The notes below the pieces were generated by a model, which was not told the DNA's origin, did no database searches, and was given only the letters and a program-made list of their open reading frames with translations. Of a stretch of DNA of 32,477 bases, positions 20,939 to 28,696 are shown piece by piece (the stretch's first letter is position 1; each line of letters opens with the position of its first letter). Made by a program: the position numbers and the translations under genes. The stretch comes from Moraxella cuniculi DSM 21768 (GTDB lineage Bacteria; Pseudomonadota; Gammaproteobacteria; Pseudomonadales; Moraxellaceae): positions 1 to 32,477 of the forward strand of contig NZ_FTNU01000023.1 in NCBI RefSeq assembly GCF_900156515.1. Direction: 5' to 3'.

Positions 20939-21137
20939 TGTCAGTATCAAAACTGACAGGTATAACCCTTACTACACAAGGCTTTATCTTATATATATAA
21001 ATAAAAACATATATATACCTATATTTATTTATATTTTATATATATGTAGGGGTATGATTTAATTGACAGATTACCCCCAAAGCCTTGCTACGCTTAGCTT
21101 ATACCTGTCAGTGCCAGTATTAATTAAATCGACAGGT
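20939..21137. repeat. AT-rich inverted-repeat region, putative replication origin
   Basis: Fourteen-base arms ACTGACAGGTATAA (20952-20965) and TTATACCTGTCAGT (21099-21112) enclose a second pair, AAGGCTTT (20978-20985) and AAAGCCTT (21079-21086). The middle (about 20986-21050) is almost pure A/T. Further GACAG-type copies lie near 20940, 21064 and 21131, like iterons. It is placed between DUF1064 and the primase-helicase gene, and no reading frame is present. This layout fits an origin with an unwinding element. Confidence 0.55.
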
Positions 21138-23585
21138 TTATTTAAATTCTACCAACACCATCTTTTGTGGATCAAAATATTTTGGATCAATTAGTGCTTC
21201 ACGTTTCGGTCCACGACCTGATGCCGAGCTCATTTTGACAAACAAAATCAGCTGTTCATCGATGAGTGTGTTGACCACCTGTGCCCGCATATACTTTGGC
21301 ATCGACTGAAACAGTGTGCTAACTCGAGCGATTTCACGAACGGTGATGCCACGATGTTTATCATGTTCTTTGATGCTGTTTACTTTATCCAAGACCAGAT
21401 TACGCATTTTAGCAAAGTCATTATCTGCCAAATTCGCTCTTAGATATGCCAGTGCATTCGCCCCAAAGAATTCCACAAATAAAGTCGCATACGCCACGCA
21501 TTCAGGCGTGATGAGCTGTTCGCCTGTGCTGACGCTGTTAAAATTGGCATAGGCAGTGGCAAGTCGCATGACCTGCTCATGACGGCGTTTGGTTACCCCT
21601 GTAAATAGCCCATCTTTGCGGCAGCGGCGTTCTCTTTCGAGCGTGCGGTAGTATTGATTGACCATCTCTTTAGCGACAGGATCCCATGACAACACACGCC
21701 AGTTTGGGCGTTCATTGTACGGCTCATCAATAAACTGAACCAAGTTACCCCGATTGGCCCCATAGCGTGCTGCTCGCAGGTAATCAATACACTGCTGAGA
21801 TAGTGGTAGCGGTTCAGTTTGGTCGGTGATACAAAATGTATCCAAATCATCATCGCCATGCTCTGGCATATTCACAATAATAAAACGGTTTACAAAGCCA
21901 TTTTCGACATCTTCACTGGTCAGTGCACGAGCGACCTGCATCGGTGTTGCCATCGTTACGAGCGTCAGGGACGGGCACAGCACTTCAACTGCTGCTTCTG
22001 CCTTTTTTGCACCAAATTGCGAATAGTTCTTTGAGCGAATGGATGAATCATAGCTGCTGTAAGTCTCCATGATCTTGATAAACGCTTCTTTTTGATGGCT
22101 CTGACCGTGCGAGCGTGCTGCAGATAGCACCTGACCAAATTCATCAATGATCTGCACCTGTGCAGGCGTGCTCACCAAGGATGAGATAAAGCCAGACGAT
22201 GAAGTGTTGCCACTGCCTGTCTTTAAGTGCGATAGACGGCATTGGCTTAAAATCCCCTCCACTGCTGTGGTCAATATATTCTTGCCTGAGCCTGTCTCAC
22301 CAAGCACCATAAAGAATGAATTGGTAGGGTTATTGGACTCGCTTTTTACCTTGCGTCCACCGATGGCACATATCAAAATATTTTTGACCACCATCACCAT
22401 CTCATCACTGGATAAAATGCTATAACTGCGAATCACACGCTCCAGCTCTGCATCAATCTGCGGATCAATGGGTAGCGAAAACAGTTGCTTAGGTGTCGCT
22501 TGTGATGTATAATTATCCTGTAGTTCAACAGTCTCTAGCTGTGTATAATCTACAACGGCATCATTTGTGAGCGCAGGTGATGCTTTTTTATTGCCTGCTT
22601 GTTTTCCAAGCTTAGCAAAATCAACATTTGCCATTGGCACACTGGGTAATGATACATTCAAAGCATCGCACACAGCACGGATGGCATCTTTGGCACTCAT
22701 GCCAGCATGATCAATCAAAAAGCTAAGTCCATCACCGCCTGTGGTATCACCATTGCCTTGTGAACATATCCAGCCACCATCGCCCTCAGTGATATTGTGA
22801 TTATCAAAGCGAAAACGATCATGCCCACCACAGACAGGACATGGGCAATGCTTACCAGTGCCGACATCATAGCCTAGCCGTGCCAGTACATAGCCCCAGC
22901 GACCTTGTGCCGCTGCTCGCACAAAATCTGATGCATGCGTATGGGTAGAGGGTGTGTTAATGAGCTGGTAGCTTGGTGTTGTCAAATCATCATCAAAGCT
23001 TGCCAGCCATGCCATAAGCTCATCACAGCGATAACTACGCCCCTGGCTCACCACTCGGCTGATAAATGGCTCTGTTTCAATGCCATTTTTGACTTTATGA
23101 TGTATAAAGCCATCGACACGCATCACCCTTGACAAGTCATGAATCGACTTATCTGGTGCATAGCCCTGCTTGGTGAAATACTCAATCAAGCGTTTTTGGC
23201 AGTCGCTAAAGTGCGTCAATGACATCTCATCAGACAGCACCCAATAAGCGTGATGCTTATCTTTGCTGGATTCATTGATGATGCTCGGCGGTAGCGGCAG
23301 TAACTGTAAGCGAGCCACACGATCGGCATCTGGGGTGTCAAAGTCAAGAAACAAAGCATTAACACCGACGATGTTTTCTTTTTTACGCCCTTTGCCGTCT
23401 GTTTGATTGACAGTAACATACACGCCTGCACCCTGCTCATTGAGTCTGTGCAGTTCATCTTTGACATCGTCAAACATCCCCCACAGCTGTCGAGCCAGTG
23501 CAGGATTCTTGCGATCGGCATTATCATCAAAGGTCTGATAAAGCGATGGCAAGCCACGCGATAGTTGTTTAATTAATGGGGTCAT
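21138..23585 (-). CDS. Replicative primase-helicase (RepB-like primase plus DUF3987-type ATPase)
   Basis: An 815-residue multi-domain protein. Residues 1-200 are an AEP/RepB-like primase with FLDFD (Asp81, Asp83), HH at 111-112 and DLSRVMRVDGF. Residues 247-290 carry a primase zinc motif (CPCPVCGGHDRFRFDNHN, then WICSQG). Residues 370-600 are a helicase ATPase with Walker A GETGSGKN (429-436) and Walker B QIIDEFGQ (478-485). The C-terminus is helical. It should start phage DNA synthesis at the adjacent origin-like repeat. The start overlaps the Cro-like stop by four bases. Confidence 0.92.
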   Translation of the reverse strand: MTPLIKQLSRGLPSLYQTFDDNADRKNPALARQLWGMFDDVKDELHRLNEQGAGVYVTVNQTDGKGRKKENIVGVNALFLDFDTPDADRVARLQLLPLPPSIINESSKDKHHAYWVLSDEMSLTHFSDCQKRLIEYFTKQGYAPDKSIHDLSRVMRVDGFIHHKVKNGIETEPFISRVVSQGRSYRCDELMAWLASFDDDLTTPSYQLINTPSTHTHASDFVRAAAQGRWGYVLARLGYDVGTGKHCPCPVCGGHDRFRFDNHNITEGDGGWICSQGNGDTTGGDGLSFLIDHAGMSAKDAIRAVCDALNVSLPSVPMANVDFAKLGKQAGNKKASPALTNDAVVDYTQLETVELQDNYTSQATPKQLFSLPIDPQIDAELERVIRSYSILSSDEMVMVVKNILICAIGGRKVKSESNNPTNSFFMVLGETGSGKNILTTAVEGILSQCRLSHLKTGSGNTSSSGFISSLVSTPAQVQIIDEFGQVLSAARSHGQSHQKEAFIKIMETYSSYDSSIRSKNYSQFGAKKAEAAVEVLCPSLTLVTMATPMQVARALTSEDVENGFVNRFIIVNMPEHGDDDLDTFCITDQTEPLPLSQQCIDYLRAARYGANRGNLVQFIDEPYNERPNWRVLSWDPVAKEMVNQYYRTLERERRCRKDGLFTGVTKRRHEQVMRLATAYANFNSVSTGEQLITPECVAYATLFVEFFGANALAYLRANLADNDFAKMRNLVLDKVNSIKEHDKHRGITVREIARVSTLFQSMPKYMRAQVVNTLIDEQLILFVKMSSASGRGPKREALIDPKYFDPQKMVLVEFK

Positions 23586-23773
23586 TTTTGATGCTCTATT
23601 CTTAAGTCTGGTGGATTATTTGTTTGAAACAATTGTGGATAATCAAGCTTCACCCGTGCAGGAATGCCACGCTTACACCAGTTTCCGATTGTTTGATGCG
23701 GATTTTTTAGACCAAGATACTTGCCCAAAACTTTCGCACCTCCAAGTCTTTCGATTAATTCTTTGTCAGTCAT
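23582..23773 (-). CDS. Cro/YdaS-like repressor
   Basis: A 63-residue protein, MTDKELIERLGGAKVLGKYL, then GLKNPHQTIGNWCKRGIPAR, a compact helix-turn-helix typical of Cro or YdaS-type proteins. It is the first gene of the leftward early operon and lies opposite the S24 repressor with operators between. ATG 23773 has no strong ribosome site and a leader of about 30 nt. The longer open frame upstream crosses the operators and is rejected. It should turn down repressor and early transcription after induction. Confidence 0.82.
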   Translation of the reverse strand: MTDKELIERLGGAKVLGKYLGLKNPHQTIGNWCKRGIPARVKLDYPQLFQTNNPPDLRIEHQK

Positions 23774-23809
23774 AAGTGATGGTTGATAGTATAAACAAAA
23801 TGATTGCTC

Positions 23810-23838
23810 ATTATAAACATAATAAACATAAAAATCAA
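23810..23838 (-). promoter_or_regulatory. Leftward early promoter (pR-like) for Cro-primase operon
   Basis: Minus strand TTGATT (23833-23838), 17 nt, perfect TATAAT (23810-23815). The -35 box overlaps the operator at 23835-23849. Transcription starts near 23803. Confidence 0.75.
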
Positions 23839-23849
23839 CATAATGTTTA
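23835..23849. promoter_or_regulatory. Repressor operator A
   Basis: TCAACATAATGTTTA matches the TAAACA-N3-TGTTTA palindrome at all but one arm position and covers the -35 box of the leftward promoter. Related half-sites (ATAAACAT) occur at 23813-23829. Confidence 0.65.
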
Positions 23850-23860
23850 AAAACAAAGAT

Positions 23861-23907
23861 TTGAATAATCTTTGCAACTTTGCTAAAATTAATAAACAAC
23901 TTGTTTA
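23861..23907 (+). promoter_or_regulatory. Repressor promoter with operator B at its start site
   Basis: TTGAAT (23861-23866), 17 nt, then TGC-TAAAAT (extended -10, 23881-23889). The perfect palindrome TAAACAACTTGTTTA (23893-23907) covers the expected start near 23896, so the repressor probably limits its own synthesis. Confidence 0.75.
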
Positions 23908-23924
23908 TTTTTGGGAGTGCGATT

Positions 23925-24665
23925 GTGCAAAAGACCGCAATTGAGCGCATTATTAAAGCCACAGGAAAAACACCAGCAGAAATTGCTAAGGCAATTAACG
24001 CCAGTCCACAAAGTGTCAATAACTGGCAAAAGCGTGGTATTTCTAAAAAAGGTGCTCAAGAAATCGCAAAAGTGTTTAACTTGAGCATTGACTGGATTTT
24101 GACAGGTCAAGGAGCGGTAAGTCATGCCCCACCACCCAAAAGTAATAAATCCGATATTCTTAATGATCTAAAAGCACAGATTGAAGCGATGCAATCTGGT
24201 GGCGTACTGACCGATGAACAGGCACATGAGATTGTCGATACGGTGCGTGTGGCGATGCCTGCCAATGATGTGCCACTCATCAGCTGGGTAGCAGCAGGCT
24301 CATGGTCTGAGGTCTCACCTGTAACCCTAGATGACGCACTGGGCTATTATCCACGCCCACGCAATCTATCAGCGGATGGCTTTGCCCTGCGAGTGCGTGG
24401 CCGCTCGATGTGGCCAGAGTTTCGTCCTGATGACATCATCTATGTCGAACCAAATGTCTCAACACTTGCACTCAAAGATGGTGATTTAATCGTCGTGCAG
24501 TGCAATGACGATACCGAAGCGACATTTAAACAGTTGGTACTGGGTGAGACTGAGTCTGATATGTACCTAAAGCCACTCAATCCCGACTGGCCAGAACAAA
24601 AGATGCTACCGATGGGCGAATGCCGGCTTGTAGGTAAGGTGGTTGGGAAGTTGGTGGAGTATTGA
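23925..24665 (+). CDS. Phage repressor, LexA/S24-type self-cleaving
   Basis: A 246-residue CI-type repressor. GTG 23925 is chosen because GGGAG lies seven bases upstream. Residues 15-45 form the helix-turn-helix (KTPAEIAKAINASPQSVNNW). The S24 peptidase domain has the cleavage site Ala124-Gly125 (WVAAGSW), Ser161 (VRGRSMWPEF) and Lys202 (ATFKQLVLG). RecA-stimulated cleavage during DNA damage should induce the prophage. It is divergent from Cro and shares two operators with it; more operators lie at 26.5 kb. Confidence 0.95.
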   Translation: MQKTAIERIIKATGKTPAEIAKAINASPQSVNNWQKRGISKKGAQEIAKVFNLSIDWILTGQGAVSHAPPPKSNKSDILNDLKAQIEAMQSGGVLTDEQAHEIVDTVRVAMPANDVPLISWVAAGSWSEVSPVTLDDALGYYPRPRNLSADGFALRVRGRSMWPEFRPDDIIYVEPNVSTLALKDGDLIVVQCNDDTEATFKQLVLGETESDMYLKPLNPDWPEQKMLPMGECRLVGKVVGKLVEY

Positions 24666-24774
24666 TTGACGGTGTTAAAAATTTCAAAACCAATGTGCAA
24701 ATTTACAATGTAACAAATTTTGGCGTGGTACAATATCGGTCGCAAGATAAGTTTTTTCTTTTTTTATTGAGATT

Positions 24775-25899
24775 ATGGCAAACTATATTCAACACTCCCC
24801 TTTGGCTGTACGCCACTATAGAGAGCAAATAGGGCTTTCTAGGGAGTTTCTTGCCAAAAAATTAGATATCGCCCTATCCACACTTGAAAAAGGCGAACAG
24901 CAAGATCGAGCGTTCAGTTATAATCAAATCCAGAAACTGGCCAAATTCTTATTTGTTCCGGACTTTTATTTATTGACCGACCAAATACAAGATAATGATA
25001 TTCCAGAAACGGTCGATCACCGCAATATCAATCCGTTTGATGATAGCGAAGATCTTGAGTACAAGTCTCAAAAGGCTTTACATGAGCTGATTGATAATAG
25101 AAATAATCTTATCTATGCGTTTGAAAGCTTGGATGAGTCAATCGATCAATTTTCTTTGAAATTATCAGGCAATGATGCGACAAGTGATGCAGAACTGATT
25201 CGCTATTGGCTTGGGGTAGATCAAGCCAAGTTTAAAACGCAAAATAATGATGACTACTATCGGTCATGGCGTACTTTGATTGAAAAAAATAATGTCATGG
25301 TCATTGAGCTACCAAATATCAGGATTAAATCCGAAGGTATGGCGATCTACTATGATACTTTGCCCATCATTGCCATTTTGTCATCTGGACAATCTCCTTC
25401 TCGCAGGCTATTTACCATGATTCACGAGCTGGTACATTTGGGGCTAAGACAATCAGCCATTGATGGTGATATTTTATCAGACAATCTAAAACTTGAACAG
25501 TATTGTAACCAAGTGGCAGGTCATGTGCTACTACCCAAAAACACTGCCGATAATCTTTATGACAGTACGGTTAATCTGGCAGACAATATCAACCGTATTC
25601 GCAAGTCTGTTAAAGTTAGTCGTCAAGCAATCGCTATCCAACTAAAATTACTTGGGTTGATTGACCAATTATCTTTAGACGCCTATTTGTCAGAGATAGA
25701 TGCGAAGGCAGATGGTACCAATGCCAATTTTGGCATAGCACAAAAGACTCGTACACATAACCAATTTGGCAAAGTCTACCTACAGCAAGTCATTGCTGCT
25801 GTGTGGCACAATGCTATCCCCATTACAACAGCCATGAAGATGCTACGCCTAAAAGATGCTGATGATTTGATGTATCTGGAACAAAAGGTGTTCTCATGA
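24775..25899 (+). CDS. HTH plus ImmA/IrrE-type metallopeptidase (antitoxin-like partner of DUF4411)
   Basis: A 374-residue protein. Residues 10-65 are an XRE-type helix-turn-helix (YREQIGLSREFLAKKLDIAL). The IrrE domain carries the zinc motif HELVH (217-221) with Glu241 (LEQYCNQVAGH) as likely third ligand. Such proteins either cleave repressors or act as antitoxins. The stop overlaps the DUF4411 gene as ATGA. A TGG-TACAAT extended -10 at about 24727-24735 may serve as promoter. The region is more AT-rich than its neighbours, suggesting a later insertion beside the repressor. Confidence 0.88.
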   Translation: MANYIQHSPLAVRHYREQIGLSREFLAKKLDIALSTLEKGEQQDRAFSYNQIQKLAKFLFVPDFYLLTDQIQDNDIPETVDHRNINPFDDSEDLEYKSQKALHELIDNRNNLIYAFESLDESIDQFSLKLSGNDATSDAELIRYWLGVDQAKFKTQNNDDYYRSWRTLIEKNNVMVIELPNIRIKSEGMAIYYDTLPIIAILSSGQSPSRRLFTMIHELVHLGLRQSAIDGDILSDNLKLEQYCNQVAGHVLLPKNTADNLYDSTVNLADNINRIRKSVKVSRQAIAIQLKLLGLIDQLSLDAYLSEIDAKADGTNANFGIAQKTRTHNQFGKVYLQQVIAAVWHNAIPITTAMKMLRLKDADDLMYLEQKVFS

Positions 25900-26411
25900 A
25901 AGTATTTTGTCTAGATACCAATGCCATCTTGGATTTCTGCTATCGTTTTTATCCACCGGATATCTTTATCGCCCTTTGGGAATTGGTAGATGCCGCCATC
26001 ATCGCAAAACAAATCAAATTTGTCATTACCAAAAATATTTATGCCGAAATCATTGCCCAAATTCAAAAGGCAAATTACGACCTATCAGTGTTTGATGGTT
26101 TTATGACACGGTTTTGTGTTCAAATTATTGATGATTACGATGTGGAAATGGCACAACTAAAAGCCAGACTGATGGGTATTGCTAAGAGTTTTCCACCTAA
26201 TAAGTTTGACCTTTTAAACAATGACCTTTCCAATATTTGCATACATTCACAATATCGCAGTACTGTCATCACCTCCGAACAAGGATTTAATAAATGCATA
26301 AGCAAAGCAACCAACCCAAGGGAATTAAAAATCCCTGATATTTGCCGTCATCTAGGTATAGAGTGCGGCAATTGGTTGCTGGTATTTCATGATATTGGTT
26401 TTAAAGCCTAA
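25896..26411 (+). CDS. DUF4411 PIN-like protein, probable toxin
   Basis: A 171-residue protein starting MKVFCLDTNAILDFCYRFYP followed by PDIFIALWELVD, the DUF4411 signature of a PIN-like nuclease. Acidic positions are Asp7 (CLDTN), Glu47 or nearby (IYAEII), Asp in LLNNDLSNICI, and the TSEQGF segment near residue 127. Pairing with an HTH-ImmA protein by a four-base overlap is a known toxin-antitoxin-like layout. The RNA-cleaving activity is inferred. A terminator follows, so the pair is a two-gene operon in the immunity region. Confidence 0.85.
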   Translation: MKVFCLDTNAILDFCYRFYPPDIFIALWELVDAAIIAKQIKFVITKNIYAEIIAQIQKANYDLSVFDGFMTRFCVQIIDDYDVEMAQLKARLMGIAKSFPPNKFDLLNNDLSNICIHSQYRSTVITSEQGFNKCISKATNPRELKIPDICRHLGIECGNWLLVFHDIGFKA

Positions 26412-26456
26412 GCCTCCAAACCACCCCCGCAGGTAGTTTTTATCACCCCAAATTCA

Positions 26457-26483
26457 CCGCCCTTTGATTGGGCGGTTTTTTTT
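26457..26483 (+). terminator. Terminator after the ImmA-DUF4411 pair
   Basis: CCGCCC and GGGCGG arms around TTTGATT, followed by eight T. It isolates the pair from the next early promoter. Confidence 0.9.
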
Positions 26484-26494
26484 CACACTTTGAG

Positions 26495-26585
26495 AAAACA
26501 TTTTGTTTATATATCAATTATTTATAAACTTTTTTCTCGTTTTGTTTATATCATTCTTGACATATATAAACATTTTGTTTATTAT
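26495..26585 (+). promoter_or_regulatory. Rightward early promoter (pL-like) with repressor operators
   Basis: TTGACA (26557-26562), 17 nt, TATTAT (26580-26585) is a strong promoter. Operator TAAACATTTTGTTTA (26567-26581) lies in the spacer, and AAAACATTTTGTTTA (26495-26509) lies 50 bp upstream. Both match the operators beside Cro. Another TTTTGTTTA half-site is at about 26541. The sequence from 26586 to 26759 is a leader with no convincing gene; it has CTGGCAT/ATGCCAG arms (26689-26695 and 26727-26733). Confidence 0.8.
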
Positions 26586-26759
26586 GGCAGCATCAGCCAA
26601 TGAAACTGATTCAAATTATTTAACAGCACAGATCCTATTAAGCCCACCGTGATAGACAACAAACGGAGGCAAGCAAGCTAATCAGCTACTGGCATTTTGG
26701 ATAAGTGAAATCTAAAACAATCTAAGATGCCAGCGTCAGATTAACTTAGGAGAGATGCA

Positions 26760-26930
26760 ATGCAAGAATCTATCCATCCTATCCAGCGTATTCTTGGTTT
26801 ACTTGGCATGGTATTGATGATGAAAGGCTGTCTATATGCCTTTGATCGTGAGATGGAGATCCAAGAAGAGCTTGGACGCCAGTATTATCAAGAATCTATC
26901 CGCCCACAACAGGGGGAGCTAAACCCATGA
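26760..26930 (+). CDS. 56-residue early protein with one membrane segment
   Basis: ATG 26760 follows AGGAG by seven bases and is the first gene after the rightward early promoter. The product begins MQESIHPIQRILGLLGMVLM, has MKGCLYAF completing a hydrophobic helix, and ends with a polar glutamate/glutamine-rich tail. One membrane pass with the tail in the cytoplasm is likely. The stop overlaps a possible start of the next gene. The role is unknown; early phage proteins of this size often inhibit host functions. Confidence 0.7.
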   Translation: MQESIHPIQRILGLLGMVLMMKGCLYAFDREMEIQEELGRQYYQESIRPQQGELNP

Positions 26931-26947
26931 GTAAAAGGAGTTCTTTT

Positions 26948-27325
26948 ATGACCATCAAAGAGCTGGCAAGCAAATGGCGAGAAGCCAAACACGCCGAGCA
27001 ACAAGCCAACACCGCACGGCTAGAGATTGAGCGACAGCTCATTGAGCAGATCGGTGTCGCTGACGAAGGTATCACCACCTACCAAGGTGATGATTTCAAG
27101 GTCAAAACCACAGGCAAAATCACTCGCACACTTGATGATGCAGCAGTTTCTCACCATTGGGATAGCCTGCCTGCCGAAGTCCAGTCCTGCATCAAGTGGA
27201 AGCCAACACTAGATCTAAAAAGATTTCGAGCACTTGAATCGTTGCGAGATGATCTTGCCCCAGTGCTGCACCAGTATCTGACCATCAAGCCTGCCAAACC
27301 TAGCATCGCAGTGGAGTTCGACTGA
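26948..27325 (+). CDS. Hypothetical early protein upstream of the Sak4-like ATPase
   Basis: A 125-residue protein starting MTIKELASKWREAKHAEQQA, with a long charged helix (NTARLEIERQLIEQIG), then KVKTTGKITRTLDDAA and a C-terminal KPTLDLKRFRALES. ATG 26948 has AAGGAG seven bases upstream; ATG 26927, overlapping the previous stop, is also possible. Similar proteins lie directly before Sak4-type genes in related phages, suggesting a place in the recombination module. No catalytic motif is visible. The stop overlaps the next start (TGATG). Confidence 0.75.
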   Translation: MTIKELASKWREAKHAEQQANTARLEIERQLIEQIGVADEGITTYQGDDFKVKTTGKITRTLDDAAVSHHWDSLPAEVQSCIKWKPTLDLKRFRALESLRDDLAPVLHQYLTIKPAKPSIAVEFD

Positions 27326-28008
27326 TGGCAGTGATTTTGACAAGCACCAAGCAAGCTACCGCCAAAAACGGTATCAAAGTCTGCGTTTATGGTCAAGCAG
27401 GTGCAGGTAAGACTGTGCTGTGTGCCACCACGCCTGACTTATCCAAGACGGTGATTTTATCCGCTGAAGCAGGGTTATTATCCATCGCAGAAGCCGACAT
27501 TGATGTCATTGAGATTAAGTCATTGCAAGACTTGCAAGACGCTTACAATTGGCTCACCAAAGACGAACAAGGTCTAAGCTATGACTGGATCTGTCTAGAT
27601 AGCATTAGCGAAATCGCTGAAGTGATTCTAAATGATGCTAAGCGAAATAGCAAAGACCCTCGCCAAGCTTACGGCGAGATGCAAGAAAAAGTTGAGACTG
27701 CCATTCGTGCATTTCGTGATCTGCCACGCAATGTGTACTTTAGTGCCAAGATGGAGAGCTATCAAGACGATGTTGGCGTAGTGCGTTATCAGCCCATGTT
27801 ACCAGGCAAGCGTCTGCCTGCTGGGCTGGCTTACTTTTTCGATGAAGTCTTTTTATTGCAAGTCAGCAAAGATGAGAATGGATTGCCAGTTCGCCATCTA
27901 CAAACCCAAGCTGATACCAAGTATCACGCAAAAGACCGCTCAGGCAAGCTTAATCCCCAAGAGCCTGCTGACTTATCTGTCATCCAACACAAAATCTTAG
28001 GAGTATAA
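27325..28008 (+). CDS. Sak4-like recombination ATPase (RecA/AAA_24 type)
   Basis: A 227-residue ATPase. Walker A is GQAGAGKT (residues 28-35), Walker B is WICLDSISEI (about 87-96), and the C-terminal half includes PMLPGKRLPAGLAYFFDEVF, as in AAA_24/Sak4 proteins. Sak4 is a small Rad51-like single-strand annealing ATPase that works with a phage single-strand binding protein. That partner is very likely the DUF669 protein encoded four bases downstream. The gene starts at the TGATG overlap. Confidence 0.9.
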   Translation: MAVILTSTKQATAKNGIKVCVYGQAGAGKTVLCATTPDLSKTVILSAEAGLLSIAEADIDVIEIKSLQDLQDAYNWLTKDEQGLSYDWICLDSISEIAEVILNDAKRNSKDPRQAYGEMQEKVETAIRAFRDLPRNVYFSAKMESYQDDVGVVRYQPMLPGKRLPAGLAYFFDEVFLLQVSKDENGLPVRHLQTQADTKYHAKDRSGKLNPQEPADLSVIQHKILGV

Positions 28009-28011
28009 ACT

Positions 28012-28485
28012 ATGGCAACTTTAAATTTTGGCTTCACCAGTGAAGAAGCACAAGCTGCCCAAAACGACAGCTACGCCGCCCTACCATCAGGCAACTACAT
28101 CGCTCAAGTTGAGCGATCGGAAGTCAAAACCACCAAAGATGGTACAGGCTCATACCTATCGCTAGGCTTTAAGGTCATTGATGGCGAGTATGCAGGGCGA
28201 GTGCTATTTGGCAATATCACCCTGACCAACAAAAACAGCCAAGCCCAAGAAATCGGACGCAAACAGCTGATTAAGCTATCTACTGCCTGCGGACTGGGTC
28301 ATTTACAAGATTCAGAACAGCTACACGGCATCCCTGTGATGATCAAAGTATCAGACAGCCGAGTGTACGAAGGTGAAAAGCAAAACGATATCAAGGACTA
28401 CAAGGCAGTGCAGGCCAGTGCCCCATCGCAGCCGTCATTCACCCCACCGCCAAAAGCAGCAAGCAAGCCTTGGATAAGGGGGTAA
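28012..28485 (+). CDS. DUF669 protein, probable single-strand DNA-binding partner
   Basis: A 157-residue protein of the DUF669 family: MATLNFGFTSEEAQAAQNDS, LPSGNYIAQVERSEVKTTKD, the FGNITLTNKNSQAQEIGRKQ segment and GIPVMIKV. The fold is predicted to be OB-like, and DUF669 genes are regularly paired with Sak4. The proline-rich tail ends in KPWIRG, without the acidic tip of bacterial SSB. AGGAG precedes ATG 28012. It most likely coats single strands and loads the annealing ATPase. Confidence 0.88.
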   Translation: MATLNFGFTSEEAQAAQNDSYAALPSGNYIAQVERSEVKTTKDGTGSYLSLGFKVIDGEYAGRVLFGNITLTNKNSQAQEIGRKQLIKLSTACGLGHLQDSEQLHGIPVMIKVSDSRVYEGEKQNDIKDYKAVQASAPSQPSFTPPPKAASKPWIRG

Positions 28486-28486
28486 T

Positions 28487-28696
28487 ATGACAAATCCAGT
28501 TAAGCTTGCCAAAAGCTTGATTGGCAAGCACCGCATCAGTAAACGCGAAGTCGAAGACAAGGTGAACAATATTCGCCTTGTTGATGAGATTTTACGCAAA
28601 CATGGCTATCGCAAAGTGTTTGCCAGCACTTCCGCCATTTTCAAGGGCTGGGCAATCAGCGAACGCTTCACCGATCATAACGAGTACTTATTATGA
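28487..28696 (+). CDS. Hypothetical 69-residue early protein
   Basis: A small basic protein, MTNPVKLAKSLIGKHRISKR, then EVEDKVNNIRLVDEILRKHG and a C-terminal FKGWAISERFTDHNEYLL. It begins one base after the DUF669 stop and overlaps the nuclease gene by four bases. The basic first half suggests DNA binding. No family is recognised. Confidence 0.7.
   Translation: MTNPVKLAKSLIGKHRISKREVEDKVNNIRLVDEILRKHGYRKVFASTSAIFKGWAISERFTDHNEYLL

Noticed and set aside
23773-24019. Extended start for the Cro-like gene (145 residues)
   Set aside because: The extra N-terminus would be translated from the repressor promoter and operators, upstream of the predicted leftward transcription start.
26584-26652. 22-codon open frame beginning inside the -10 box of the rightward early promoter
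   Set aside because: It would start upstream of the transcription start, has no ribosome site and shows no recognisable sequence.
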